Counted from the stretch's first letter, positions 1 to 7,390 are shown. The stretch: DNA of 11,365 nt from Candidatus Magasanikbacteria bacterium RIFCSPHIGHO2_02_FULL_47_14 (GCA_001784275.1 MFQB01000055.1:16461-27825); one strand, 5' to 3'. Notes: generated from the sequence alone by a model not told the origin. Numbers and translations: made by a program.

Positions 1-780
1 CATGTCGCGTAGCTCAGCGATTTTTTTTGCCACCTCCTCCACCAGCCATGGTTCGTTTCTTTTTCCGCGACGGATATTTGGTGTGAGATATGGTGAGTCA
101 GTTTCCAAAAGTATCCGGTCGAGCGGTGCATTTCTCACCACCTCCAATAAATCTTCCTGTAGTTTTGGGTTTGATTTTTTCGGTGGAAAGGTAATCACAC
201 CGGTAAATCCTAAATAAAATCCCATCTCCAGATACTGCTTTGCATGTATCCAGTCACTGGTGTAACAGTGAATAGTGCCCCGGGGCTTTTTGTCCAATGC
301 ATGCAGAACCTCAACCATCTGATCATGCGCATCACGACAGTGAACCACCAACGGCAGATTATGACGCATGGCAAATGCAACATGCGCCAAAAACACTTTC
401 CTTTGTTTTTCCAACACCTGCTCTACAGAGACGTCGGCAGGAAGGTGAAACAAATCCAAACCGGTCTCTCCAACACCAATAATTTTTTTAGAAGACTGGT
501 ACAACGTCTCATAGTATGCATCATCAAAATCCTCTTCACGAGATTGAAAAGAGGACTCTTCTTCGTCCACATGGGTGGAATGGAGGTGAATAGGATGTGT
601 TCCAATGCTTGCGTAGACATTGTTGTAAGCCTCGGCAAGTTCAACTGCGGCTCTACTGGTGTCTTTTTGCGTCCCGACCATGTTCATGATCACGCCCTTT
701 CCAAGTGAGTCTTGAATCACCTCTTCACGGTCATCGGAATATGCCTGGAATTGGACATGGCAATGCGTATCAAACAGCAT
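1..780 (-). CDS. tatD: TatD family metal-dependent DNase/hydrolase (3' end cut by window edge)
   Basis: Reading the minus strand from the ATG at 780-778 gives 260 uninterrupted codons to the window edge; no stop is reached. The protein shows the TatD metal-site series in order: HxH (DTHCH, H6 and H8), GETGLD with E105, VVHCRDA with H147, IHCYT with H171, and LLETDSPYL with D228, followed by the family's RGKRNEP segment (about 239-244). TatD proteins are TIM-barrel amidohydrolase-superfamily enzymes, with 3'-5' exonuclease or AP-endonuclease activity in studied members. Bacterial members are usually about 255-265 residues. This one has a longer acidic stretch at about 65-95 (EEESS, REEDFDD), so only the extreme C-terminus is probably missing. 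The start lies 1 base after the stop of the cvpA-like gene, with no visible Shine-Dalgarno, which suggests coupled translation. Pairing of metG with a tatD-type gene is common in bacteria. The family call is secure; the substrate is not known. Confidence 0.93.
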   Translation of the reverse strand, partial: MLFDTHCHVQFQAYSDDREEVIQDSLGKGVIMNMVGTQKDTSRAAVELAEAYNNVYASIGTHPIHLHSTHVDEEESSFQSREEDFDDAYYETLYQSSKKIIGVGETGLDLFHLPADVSVEQVLEKQRKVFLAHVAFAMRHNLPLVVHCRDAHDQMVEVLHALDKKPRGTIHCYTSDWIHAKQYLEMGFYLGFTGVITFPPKKSNPKLQEDLLEVVRNAPLDRILLETDSPYLTPNIRRGKRNEPWLVEEVAKKIAELRDM

Positions 781-781
781 A

Positions 782-1318
782 CTAACGAACAACAGACTCA
801 ACGTAATCAAATGTTGCACGAATCAACCGAAGCGCATCCGGAACGAGTGGTAAAAGTACGGCAATGCTATCACGTGCAAATGGCGCGACTACAGAAAGAG
901 CTAACGCATGTGATATCCTTTCTGAAATTGGAAAGCGCTCCAAAAAGTAGATAATAAATCCCACGCTGATCAGCCCCTCGACAACGCCAAAGACAAGCCC
1001 GCCGATCCGATTGAGTGAGTTGATAAATGGTAATCGTGTGACAAGTGAAAATACTTTGTCTAACAGCCAAAACACCAAACCGACAAGGCGGTTTAAAATG
1101 ATAAAACTGATCGCAAAAACCAGCACCCGTGACAGATTCTGTCCCCATCCGGTGTGTTGGACCAACCATTGGGCCACGGGCTCATAGTAGCGCGTTGCAA
1201 CGTAGACGCCAAAGACCGTCCCGAGCAAAGATCCGAGTGTGTGAATAAATCCAAACCACAGCCCAAATAAGCCGAAACCACCCACGATGATAAGCAATAC
1301 GACGTCGACAAACGACAT
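782..1318 (-). CDS. CvpA family small integral membrane protein
   Basis: The product has 178 residues with four hydrophobic segments at about 5-23, 26-42, 63-87 and 102-127, then a soluble amphipathic tail. The N-terminus (VDVVLLIIVGGFGLFGLWFG) and the following GSLLGTVFGVYVATRYY region match the typical CvpA/colicin V production pattern: a short helix, a glycine-rich turn, a second helix, then a polar segment. In E. coli, CvpA is an inner-membrane protein named for a requirement in colicin V production; its biochemical role is unsettled. Family members are usually 160-200 residues, so this one is full length. It sits 9 bases after the metG stop and 1 base before the tatD start, so it is almost certainly in the metG operon. 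No Shine-Dalgarno is seen (the upstream sequence is A/T only). Confidence 0.85.
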   Translation of the reverse strand: MSFVDVVLLIIVGGFGLFGLWFGFIHTLGSLLGTVFGVYVATRYYEPVAQWLVQHTGWGQNLSRVLVFAISFIILNRLVGLVFWLLDKVFSLVTRLPFINSLNRIGGLVFGVVEGLISVGFIIYFLERFPISERISHALALSVVAPFARDSIAVLLPLVPDALRLIRATFDYVESVVR

Positions 1319-1327
1319 AAATATTTT

Positions 1328-2860
1328 TTAAGAAGTCAACCGAGGAAAAAGTACCTCCTCAGCCCGCTGAATACGCGTACCGGGCTCCAAGCGACCCCAC
1401 TCTTTTTCTACCGATAAGACGTCCATTTTTTTTGGGTCAAGACCAAGTTGGACCAGTATATTCTCCGCAGTTTGTGGCATTATTGGCAGTAACGCAAGGG
1501 CCAGATGGCGCAAGCCTTCCGAAAGGCGGTAAAACAACGCCTCGACCGGCTGGCCTTTTCGCACCAATTCCCATGGTTTTTCTTCTGAAATGGTGGTATC
1601 AAGCGCTGTAACCAATGTTTGAATATTATGGACGACGTCGTGAAACGCAAATCGTTCTATCGCCTCCTGGTACTTCTTCCAAAAACCGACCGTGTCAAAC
1701 AAGTCGTCGGCTTTGTGCGGTATCAAGTTATTTTGATATTTTTCAATCATGCTCAAAATGCGTGAGGTCAAATTTCCAACCCCATTCACCAGATGAGAGG
1801 TGTAGATCTCACGAAAACGCACATCAGAAAAGTCTCCGTCTTGATAGGCTGAGATGGCTCCCAAAAAGTAATATCTTACTGCGTCAATGCCATACGTCTC
1901 TACCAACTTCTTCGGGTGAATCACGTTATTCAGTGACTTGCTCATTTTTTGGCCATCAACCGTGATATACCCATGAATAAACTCACTTGTCGGGAGTTGG
2001 AGACCGGCGGACAATAACATCCCAAGCCAGTACACCAGGTGAAAGCGGGCAACACCCTTGCCCAACACATGAATCACCTCTCGTTTTTCTTCACCTGGTT
2101 GAACCCAGTAGCTTGTATACGGGGAGCTCTGCTCCTTATGAAAATCCAATGCAGTCAGATAGTTGGTCAACGCGTCAAACCAAACATACATGATTTGAGA
2201 CGGATCGCCCGGTACAGGAATCCCCCAACCATGTGCGCGCTCGAGTGAACGAGAGATACTGAAGTCCTCCAACCCTTTATCGATCAAGGCAAGCATCTCA
2301 TTTTTACGTGAGTCCGGATACACCTTTATCAAGCCATCACCAATAATTTGTTTCAGTTCTTTTTGATAACTCGAAAGACGAAAAAAATAATTTTCTTCTT
2401 CGACAACGTCCGGTCGGGTCTGGTGCTCGGGACACAAGCCATTTTCAAGTTCTTCCGGTGCATAAAAGATCTCACATCCAACACAGTACAGGCCACGGTA
2501 GGCTTTTTTGTAAATATCTTCTTTTTTGCATAAATTCCACAACTTCTGAGATCCATCGACGTGACGTTGCTCTGTGGTGCGAATAAAATGAGTGTTTGAA
2601 AGGTCTAATATGGTTTCAAGCTCGCGGAATGCCTCAGCATGTTCGTCAACAAACTCCTGAACCGGCTTCCCCGCTTTCTGTGCTGCCTGAACATTTTTTA
2701 AAGAGTTCTCATCCGTACCAAAGACAAAAAAAACGTCCTTGCCGCACAGTCTCTGATATCTCGCCATTGCATCACCTTGTACCGCCTCGAGCGCATACCC
2801 GATGTGGGGTGACGCATTCACGTACGGAATGGTCAGTGACAGAAAATATGGTTTTTTCAT
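1328..2860 (-). CDS. metG: Methionyl-tRNA synthetase
   Basis: A 510-residue class I aminoacyl-tRNA synthetase that charges tRNA-Met with methionine in the cytoplasm. The HIGH-type signature is HIGY at 19-22 (after PYVNASP), followed by the FVFGTDENS segment typical of MetRS. KMSKS is intact at 305-309 (DGQKMSKSLNNV). The connective-peptide insertion carries a putative single zinc knuckle with C126, C129, C143 and H146, followed by EEENYFFRLS. The anticodon-binding helical domain occupies roughly 350-500. The protein ends there and lacks the C-terminal EMAP/Trbp111-like tRNA-binding domain found in E. coli-type dimeric MetRS; such short forms of about 500-520 residues are common. The ATG at 2860 gives the canonical N-terminus (MKKPYFLSLTIPYVN). 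It is the first gene of a metG-cvpA-tatD operon under the promoter at 2873-2901. That promoter predicts a 5' leader of only about 5-7 bases, without a Shine-Dalgarno. Confidence 0.97.
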   Translation of the reverse strand: MKKPYFLSLTIPYVNASPHIGYALEAVQGDAMARYQRLCGKDVFFVFGTDENSLKNVQAAQKAGKPVQEFVDEHAEAFRELETILDLSNTHFIRTTEQRHVDGSQKLWNLCKKEDIYKKAYRGLYCVGCEIFYAPEELENGLCPEHQTRPDVVEEENYFFRLSSYQKELKQIIGDGLIKVYPDSRKNEMLALIDKGLEDFSISRSLERAHGWGIPVPGDPSQIMYVWFDALTNYLTALDFHKEQSSPYTSYWVQPGEEKREVIHVLGKGVARFHLVYWLGMLLSAGLQLPTSEFIHGYITVDGQKMSKSLNNVIHPKKLVETYGIDAVRYYFLGAISAYQDGDFSDVRFREIYTSHLVNGVGNLTSRILSMIEKYQNNLIPHKADDLFDTVGFWKKYQEAIERFAFHDVVHNIQTLVTALDTTISEEKPWELVRKGQPVEALFYRLSEGLRHLALALLPIMPQTAENILVQLGLDPKKMDVLSVEKEWGRLEPGTRIQRAEEVLFPRLTS

Positions 2861-2872
2861 AGGAGTGCTTAA

Positions 2873-2901
2873 ACTATAGCAAATATAGCGCCGCGAATCA
2901 A
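2873..2901 (-). promoter_or_regulatory. Promoter of the metG-cvpA-tatD operon
   Basis: On the minus strand a -35 box TTGATT (2901-2896) and a -10 box TATAGT (2878-2873) are separated by exactly 17 bases. The -10 ends 12 bases before the metG ATG, so transcription would begin about 5-7 bases upstream of the start codon. The same box pair and spacing recur at the tRNA-Gln promoter (9047-9075), which supports the call. The -35 lies next to the divergent promoter of the gene starting at 2933. Confidence 0.7.
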
Positions 2902-2906
2902 TTGTA

Positions 2907-2915
2907 TGATATACT
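2907..2915 (+). promoter_or_regulatory. Extended -10 promoter element for the 2933-6121 gene pair
   Basis: TGaTATACT is an extended -10 element (TG, one base, then 5/6 match to TATAAT). No convincing -35 is seen at the expected distance, as is usual for extended -10 promoters. Transcription would begin near 2922, so an in-frame ATG at 2906 that overlaps this box cannot serve as start from this promoter. The ATG at 2933 would have a leader of about 11 bases. It lies back to back with the metG promoter. Confidence 0.5.
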
Positions 2916-2932
2916 ATCCCTGTTTTATCAGT

Positions 2933-3529
2933 ATGGACCCAAAGTCAAAGGATTCATTTGATTCGAATTATCTGCAAACCGGTCGAGCACCTCTCCCGGG
3001 TGAATTTTTGCGTGAAGAAAACCAACCTCAGCAACCTGAAACTCTTCGACCTGTGGAACAACAGGCAGCGCAGGCTTCAAGGCAGGAGCAAGAAACTGTT
3101 CGAGAGCGACAGGAACAAAAGATTTCGTCCACACAACCTGAGGGTTTTCTTGATGAGACAATCGAGGGGCTGAAACGAAAACTTCGCAAACCAAAAGCGC
3201 AGAAACCAACGCAGATCCCACAGGTTCGCGACGAACTGACCCAACAGGTAGAGACGATCCTTGAAGAAGGACTCAAAGACGCGTTCAAAGAACTGACGCC
3301 TCTTCAGCGGGAAAAGTTTAAAATTGAGGGAGAAAAAATCGCGTGGGAGATACGAAACTTGATACGATCAACAAAGGTAAAAGTAAAAGGTATTTTTTCA
3401 CTTATTGTTGAGTGGTTAAAGCTCCTCCCGGGAGTGAACCGCTTTTTTTTGGTCCAGGAAGCGAAAATCAAGACAGACAAAATTATTGCGTTGGCGCATC
3501 AACAACAAAAAATGTATACAAAACATTAA
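2933..3529 (+). CDS. Uncharacterised companion protein of the TraD-like ATPase
   Basis: I do not know its function. From the ATG at 2933 it has 198 residues. An in-frame ATG at 2906 would add nine residues but overlaps the -10 box, so 2933 is preferred. Residues 1-95 are polar, rich in Q, E, R and P and probably disordered (QPQQPE, EQQAAQASRQEQETVRERQEQ). Residues 95-150 look helical and charged (LTPLQREKFKIEGEKIAWEI). Residues 150-175 form an amphipathic hydrophobic patch (IFSLIVEWLKLLPGVNRFFLV) that could lie on a membrane or on a partner, then a basic tail. The gene ends 3 bases before the ATPase ATG, so the two are surely co-transcribed and probably coupled. From memory, similar small genes accompany this ATPase in Patescibacteria genomes, which suggests a dedicated partner or adaptor; that is inference. 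There is no signal peptide and no Shine-Dalgarno. Confidence 0.8.
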   Translation: MDPKSKDSFDSNYLQTGRAPLPGEFLREENQPQQPETLRPVEQQAAQASRQEQETVRERQEQKISSTQPEGFLDETIEGLKRKLRKPKAQKPTQIPQVRDELTQQVETILEEGLKDAFKELTPLQREKFKIEGEKIAWEIRNLIRSTKVKVKGIFSLIVEWLKLLPGVNRFFLVQEAKIKTDKIIALAHQQQKMYTKH

Positions 3530-3532
3530 CCT

Positions 3533-6121
3533 ATGGTGTGGGTGTTTCAATTTGCCGCGCTCCCTGCTGAACAGTCGCCGTACCAACTTCAAGCTGTGAC
3601 AGAGGACCCTGTTCTTTTAGGCATCCTTATTTTTCTTCTCGGAAGCGGAGCGCTTGCCGCTTCCCTTTTTTTGTTGCGGGGTTTTTTTCATGGTAGAACC
3701 CGAGCACAAAAGGCATTTCATCGGGTTGTACTCCAAATTCAGGTCCCGAAAGAAAAAAAAACTGAGGGCCAAAACAACCAGTCATCACAAGAAGACCGAT
3801 TGGACTTTGTCAAAGAAGAAATCGGCATTGCTGAGACACTGTTCTCGGCGGTTGCAGGCCTTAAGGCACAGCGTGGTTTCCACGCATGGCTTGCCGGTCG
3901 CGACGACACATTTTCTTTTGAGATGGTTGTTCATAATGGCCTTATTTACTTTTACATAGATACACCGCAGCGTCTTCGTTCATTTATTGAACAACAAATC
4001 CATGCACAGTATCCCTATGCACAGATCGATGAGATGACAGACTACAATATTTTTACAGAAAAAAGCACGATCGTCGGTTCCTACCTCGTCGACCAAAGTA
4101 AGCATATCTTTCCATTTAAAACGTATAAAAAAATGGACTCGGATCCGCTCTCCGGCTTTCTCAACGCCTTGGCTCGCATTCGCGAAAATAACAGCGCTGC
4201 AGCCATTCAGTTTGTCGTGCGAAGCGCTAAAAGGAAATGGCGTCGGCCGGGCGTACGCATTGTTCGTGAGGTACGAAAAGGTAAAAAATTTGAACGCGTA
4301 GCACATCAGTCAGCGTTCATGCGCGGCTTTCATAAGTCAACGGAAACCCTGGGGCAGTTATTTACATCTCGCAAAAACCAAAATCTTTCAGAACAACACA
4401 AGTCATATCAACTCTCTCCCATGGAAGAAGAGATGCTTAAAGGTATTGAAGAAAAGTTGAGTAAGGGTGGGATGGACGTGACTGTTCGAATTTTGTCTGC
4501 CTCAGACGATCCATCCATGGCGCAGCTCCACCTTGAAAATCTGGTCAACGCCTTCAGCCAGTTTAACCTCTACCGGTATGGCAATAGTTTTAAAGGTATT
4601 ATCCCACGACGTCAGTCAATACTGATTGAGGACTTCATTTACCGCACATTTCATCCACACCGCCATATAGTGTTAAATACAGAAGAACTTGCATCACTCT
4701 GGCATCTTCCACTTCACTCAACCGAGGCACCGAACATTGCATGGCTGCAGTCGCGCAAGGCCCCGCCTCCTGCAAATCTTCCCACCAGCGGATTATTGCT
4801 TGGACATGTTATCTACCGGGGGCAAGACGCCAAGGTCTTTATGAAAGAAGCAGATCGCAGACGCCATTTTTATGTTATTGGTAAGTCAGGTGGCGGAAAA
4901 TCTGTGTATATTGAAAATCTGGCTGTTCAGGATATACAAGCCGGCAAAGGTGTCTGCGTTGTTGATCCACATGGGGATTTTGTTGAATACGTACTCCAGC
5001 ATATACCAAAGCATCGCGCAGATGATGTGGTGGTCTTTAACCCATCCGATGTTGATCGTCCAATCGGGCTGAACATGCTAGAGGCAAAAAGTGAAGAGCA
5101 AAAAGACTTTGCTGTTCAAGAGATGATCGCGATATTTTATAAACTCTTCCCCCCGGAAATGATCGGCCCGATGTTCGAGCACAACATGCGAAACGTGATG
5201 TTGACTCTTATGGCCGACCTCAATAACCCGGGGACAATCATCGACATTCCGCGCATGTTTACTGATGATGACTACGTGAAAGAGTACCTGAAAAAACTAA
5301 AAGATCCGGTTGTTCGCTCCTTCTGGGAAAAAGAGATGGCAAAGACCAGTGACTTCCACAAGTCAGAGATGCTTGGGTACCTCATTTCAAAGGTTGGACG
5401 GTTTGTGGAAAATGAGATGATGCGCAATATCATGGGACAACAAAAATCCGGCTTTGACTTTCGAGAGATTATGGACAAGCAAAAGATCCTCTTGGTCAAT
5501 CTTTCTAAAGGAACCACAGGTGAGGTGAATGCAAAACTTATTGGTCTCATCGTTGTTGCTAAACTCCAAATGGCCGCGATGGCCCGTGCATCCCTCCCCG
5601 AAGAGGAGCGCAAGGACTTCTACCTCTACATCGATGAGTTTCAAAACTTTGTCACTGACTCAATCGCCACCATCTTGTCAGAGGCAAGAAAATACCGTTT
5701 GGACTTGATCATTGCACACCAATACCTTGGTCAACTTGTTGATGAAAAAGGACGCGGTGCAATTAAGGACGCGGTGCTTGGCAATGCTGGAACGATCTCA
5801 ACATTCCGTATCGGCCCTGATGATGCTGAAATTCTTGCAAAAGAGTTTGCACCAACCTTCGGTGCCTATGACCTCATTAATGTGCCACAATTTTCGTGTT
5901 ATATTAAGTTATTGATTGATAACCAAGCCGCCAAACCGTTTAATATGAACACCTACCCGGCACAACCAGGAAATAAACAGTTGGCAGAAGCGATTAAGCA
6001 GTTGTCTCGATTGAAATATGGAAGAGACCGTCGGATTGTCGAGGCAGAGATTTTGGAACGAACAAAACTGGGTGTTTCAGAGGCAAAGTCTCGCACCGAC
6101 ATGATTGAGGCAAGTTTATAA
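3533..6121 (+). CDS. Membrane-anchored TraD/VirD4-like (type IV coupling protein-type) ATPase
   Basis: An 862-residue P-loop ATPase of the FtsK/HerA-VirD4/VirB4 group. One N-terminal membrane helix lies at about 26-50 (PVLLGILIFLLGSGALAASL), followed by a basic segment. The long N-terminal region (about 95-350) includes an FSFEMVV...FYIDTPQRLRSFIEQQI stretch that I recognise only as a recurrent front domain of such proteins. The motor domain has Walker A GKSGGGKS at 450-457, a VVDPHGD motif with its first D at 478, and Walker B LYIDEFQNF with D701-E702. A C-terminal STFRIGPDDAEILAKEFAPTF block resembles the TraD/TraG-type C-terminal region. Relatives pump or thread DNA at the membrane, for example coupling proteins that hand DNA to a type IV secretion channel. 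No relaxase, channel or pilus gene is in the window, so conjugation is not implied. It starts 3 bases after the companion gene's stop with no Shine-Dalgarno, consistent with coupled translation. The family call is firm; the role (DNA uptake, export or protein transfer) is open. Confidence 0.88.
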   Translation: MVWVFQFAALPAEQSPYQLQAVTEDPVLLGILIFLLGSGALAASLFLLRGFFHGRTRAQKAFHRVVLQIQVPKEKKTEGQNNQSSQEDRLDFVKEEIGIAETLFSAVAGLKAQRGFHAWLAGRDDTFSFEMVVHNGLIYFYIDTPQRLRSFIEQQIHAQYPYAQIDEMTDYNIFTEKSTIVGSYLVDQSKHIFPFKTYKKMDSDPLSGFLNALARIRENNSAAAIQFVVRSAKRKWRRPGVRIVREVRKGKKFERVAHQSAFMRGFHKSTETLGQLFTSRKNQNLSEQHKSYQLSPMEEEMLKGIEEKLSKGGMDVTVRILSASDDPSMAQLHLENLVNAFSQFNLYRYGNSFKGIIPRRQSILIEDFIYRTFHPHRHIVLNTEELASLWHLPLHSTEAPNIAWLQSRKAPPPANLPTSGLLLGHVIYRGQDAKVFMKEADRRRHFYVIGKSGGGKSVYIENLAVQDIQAGKGVCVVDPHGDFVEYVLQHIPKHRADDVVVFNPSDVDRPIGLNMLEAKSEEQKDFAVQEMIAIFYKLFPPEMIGPMFEHNMRNVMLTLMADLNNPGTIIDIPRMFTDDDYVKEYLKKLKDPVVRSFWEKEMAKTSDFHKSEMLGYLISKVGRFVENEMMRNIMGQQKSGFDFREIMDKQKILLVNLSKGTTGEVNAKLIGLIVVAKLQMAAMARASLPEEERKDFYLYIDEFQNFVTDSIATILSEARKYRLDLIIAHQYLGQLVDEKGRGAIKDAVLGNAGTISTFRIGPDDAEILAKEFAPTFGAYDLINVPQFSCYIKLLIDNQAAKPFNMNTYPAQPGNKQLAEAIKQLSRLKYGRDRRIVEAEILERTKLGVSEAKSRTDMIEASL

Positions 6122-6142
6122 CGATTTGTAAAATCAAATCGT
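6121..6142 (+). terminator. Hairpin at the end of the ATPase gene, possible weak terminator
   Basis: A perfect 8-bp stem ACGATTTG/CAAATCGT with a TAAAAT loop starts on the last base of the ATPase stop codon (6119-6121). Only a short T run (TTTT) follows, about 8 bases later, so intrinsic termination would be weak. Protecting the mRNA 3' end is an alternative. It separates the ATPase unit from the next promoter. Confidence 0.4.
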
Positions 6143-6175
6143 GCACATCTTTTCCCCCCCCTGTCCACCAAGAAA

Positions 6176-6204
6176 AAGACACTCCAAATTCGCTGTGATA
6201 TAGT
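6176..6204 (+). promoter_or_regulatory. Promoter of the 6296-6907 gene
   Basis: An extended -10 TGaTATAGT (6196-6204) is preceded, with a 17-base spacer, by AAGACA (6176-6181), a 4/6 match to TTGACA. Predicted transcription start is near 6211. This gives a leader of about 19 bases to the ATG at 6230, or about 85 bases to the ATG at 6296. Confidence 0.5.
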
Positions 6205-6295
6205 GGAAGACATCACATAAAAATTTGTTATGGAATGTCTCAGCGAACTCATCAAAAATAAAATAATTTTTGTCAAACCACAGACCAACACCAAT

Positions 6296-6907
6296 ATGCA
6301 AAAAGACGACCTTCTCTCCGCTGATTTGCAACTTGACTCGTTCCTAAACTCTACAGAAGTTCCTGCTCATACAGAAACCACTGTTTCCGTATCGCCAGCA
6401 GAAGTGGAGCAGATTAAGGCAACCCTATATAGCATGAAGGACACCATTGATACGCTCCTGCGCTCTCTTTCCGGCAACAAAACACTTGGCAAAATTGAGA
6501 CAACGAAAGTATTTTCTTCTCCAAATATCGAAGAAGGTCAGGTGATTGAGGGGGTTTTCAGCGGAGAACATATGGTTGGTGCAGATGGAAAAGAGTACCC
6601 GGTACCGGCAAACTATGCTAGTAAGTCAAAACTTGTTGAGGGTGACATGATGAAGTTAACCATCAGCCCACGCGGGACATTCATTTATAAACAAATTGGT
6701 CCAATTGCCAGACAACGAGTTCGTGGCGAGTTATTGGCCGATCCACAACTTGCGCAATGGAGTGTCTTGGCCGGCGGACGAGTCTACAAAATCCTTACAG
6801 CCTCTGTCACCTTTCACAAAGGCCAAGTTGGTGACGACGTGATATTGCTTATTCCAGAAGATGGCGAGAGCCAATGGGGTGCTGTGGAAAATATTATTAA
6901 AAAATAG
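6296..6907 (+). CDS. Conserved hypothetical protein, probable small beta-barrel-type domain
   Basis: I cannot assign a function. From the ATG at 6296 it has 203 residues. The same frame allows an ATG at 6230, adding 22 residues of distinctly more A/T-rich sequence (SELIKNKIIFVK), so I prefer 6296 but cannot exclude 6230. Residues 1-60 are acidic and polar, with a predicted coiled helix (VEQIKATLYSMKDTIDTLLRSL). Residues 75-135 alternate strands and turns: GQVIEGVFSGEHMVGADGKEY, then VPANYASKSKLVEGDMMKL and TISPRGTFIYKQIGP, a rhythm like OB/TRAM-type barrels. Residues 145-203 form a second strand-rich part ending in IPEDGESQWGAVENIIKK. No signal peptide, membrane helix, Cys cluster or ATPase motif is present. 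My recollection is that proteins with the GKEYPVPANYASKSKLVEGD block are frequent and unnamed in Patescibacteria. A nucleic-acid or ribosome-associated role would be a guess. Confidence 0.78.
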   Translation: MQKDDLLSADLQLDSFLNSTEVPAHTETTVSVSPAEVEQIKATLYSMKDTIDTLLRSLSGNKTLGKIETTKVFSSPNIEEGQVIEGVFSGEHMVGADGKEYPVPANYASKSKLVEGDMMKLTISPRGTFIYKQIGPIARQRVRGELLADPQLAQWSVLAGGRVYKILTASVTFHKGQVGDDVILLIPEDGESQWGAVENIIKK

Positions 6908-6921
6908 AATCCTTGTAAACT

Positions 6922-7037
6922 AAAAACTAGTATTCCTGCCTCACCTATTTGTGCGCCTCTTTACCCCGACTTAGTCGGGGTCGTCTCCCTGCGAGGAGAC
7001 AGTCACACAAGCGGTTCGGCATGGAATACTAGTTTTT
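6922..7037. ncRNA. Highly structured 116-base element: candidate small RNA or elaborate bidirectional terminator
   Basis: The outer stem is a perfect 15-bp inverted repeat, AAAAACTAGTATTCC (6922-6936) with GGAATACTAGTTTTT (7023-7037). It continues inward, past one bulged T at 7022, by TGCC/GGCA (6937-6940 with 7018-7021). Weaker inner pairs ACC/GGT (6943-6945 with 7013-7015) and TTGTG/CACAA (6949-6953 with 7006-7010) follow. The core holds two side-by-side hairpins: CCCCGAC-tta-GTCGGGG (6964-6980) and GTCTCC-ctgcga-GGAGAC (6983-7000). T runs end the element on both strands (TTTTTT at 7033-7038 on plus; TTTTT at 6926-6922 on minus). It lies between convergent genes, so a bidirectional terminator is the simplest reading. 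Two extra GC hairpins and a branched core are more than termination needs. No promoter of its own is evident. It does not match tRNA, 5S, SRP or tmRNA by eye. Confidence 0.55.
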
Positions 7038-7054
7038 TAATTTGACTCTACTTT

Positions 7055-7312
7055 TTATGACATGTGTGCTGAGACCAACTTGGTCATTGCAAACATGTTG
7101 ACTTCCTTTTCTCCACCAAAGAGTGGAAGAAGCTTCTCATCAGCGCGAACCTGGCGCTTGTTGGTTGGATTCTGCAAGTTATTTGCTTTGATGTATTCCC
7201 AAAGCTTCTTGACAACCTGTGCGCGTGGCATTGGACCTTTTCCAACGACTGCCTCAAGCTCTGGAGTGAGAGTCAATGGTTTTGCCAGAGCTGGGTTTAA
7301 CTTTCTTGGCAT
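7055..7312 (-). CDS. SWIB/MDM2-domain small protein
   Basis: An 85-residue protein that is essentially one SWIB domain. After a basic N-terminus (MPRKLNPALAKP) come TLTPELEAVVGKGPMPRAQV (14-33), the conserved helix VVKKLWEYIKANNLQNPTNK (33-52), then VRADEKLLPLFGGEKEVNMF (55-74) and a final helix AMTKLVSAHM. The order KLWxYIKxNNLQxP...I/V.xDxxLxxLFG...F.M.KL is the hallmark of the fold. In eukaryotes SWIB domains sit in chromatin remodellers. In bacteria they are best known in Chlamydiae, alone or fused to topoisomerase I, and a DNA-compaction role is suggested there. A DNA-topology or nucleoid role here is inference. The gene diverges from dnaX, has its own promoter at 7354-7382, lacks a Shine-Dalgarno, and converges on the structured element at 6922-7037, which probably terminates it. 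Confidence 0.88.
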   Translation of the reverse strand: MPRKLNPALAKPLTLTPELEAVVGKGPMPRAQVVKKLWEYIKANNLQNPTNKRQVRADEKLLPLFGGEKEVNMFAMTKLVSAHMS

Positions 7313-7353
7313 AGAAAGACAGTTAGATTAACTAAACGAGGAATAATGTGGAC

Positions 7354-7382
7354 AGTATAGCATAGAATGAAAACCAGGACAA
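7354..7382 (-). promoter_or_regulatory. Promoter of the SWIB gene
   Basis: On the minus strand, -35 TTGTCC (7382-7377, 4/6) is followed after 17 bases by TATACT (7359-7354), preceded by TGc to make an extended -10. Transcription would begin near 7347, giving a leader of about 35 bases. It lies within 10 bases of the dnaX -35, so RNA polymerase binding at the two promoters may compete. Confidence 0.6.
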
Positions 7383-7390
7383 GCGGCGGC

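Noticed and set aside
2..708. Plus-strand open frames (71, 154 and 61 residues) at the left end
   Set aside because: They lie opposite the clear TatD reading frame, which has all metal-binding motifs. The plus-strand products have no recognisable pattern.
870..1311. Extra minus-strand frames inside the cvpA-like gene
   Set aside because: They are in other frames of a gene whose own frame gives a typical four-helix CvpA protein.
6154..6161. Run of eight C after the ATPase gene as a phase-variation tract
   Set aside because: It lies in an intergenic stretch outside any reading frame or promoter spacer, so slippage would have no evident effect.
6922..7037. 5S rRNA, on the strength of CCATGCCGAAC on the minus strand and TGCGAG on the plus strand
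   Set aside because: The two resemblances are on opposite strands and the pairing scheme (two small hairpins inside one long stem) does not fit the 5S three-arm fold.
7062..7331. Plus-strand 89-residue frame opposite SWIB
   Set aside because: The minus strand encodes a full SWIB domain with its own promoter; the plus frame is its shadow.
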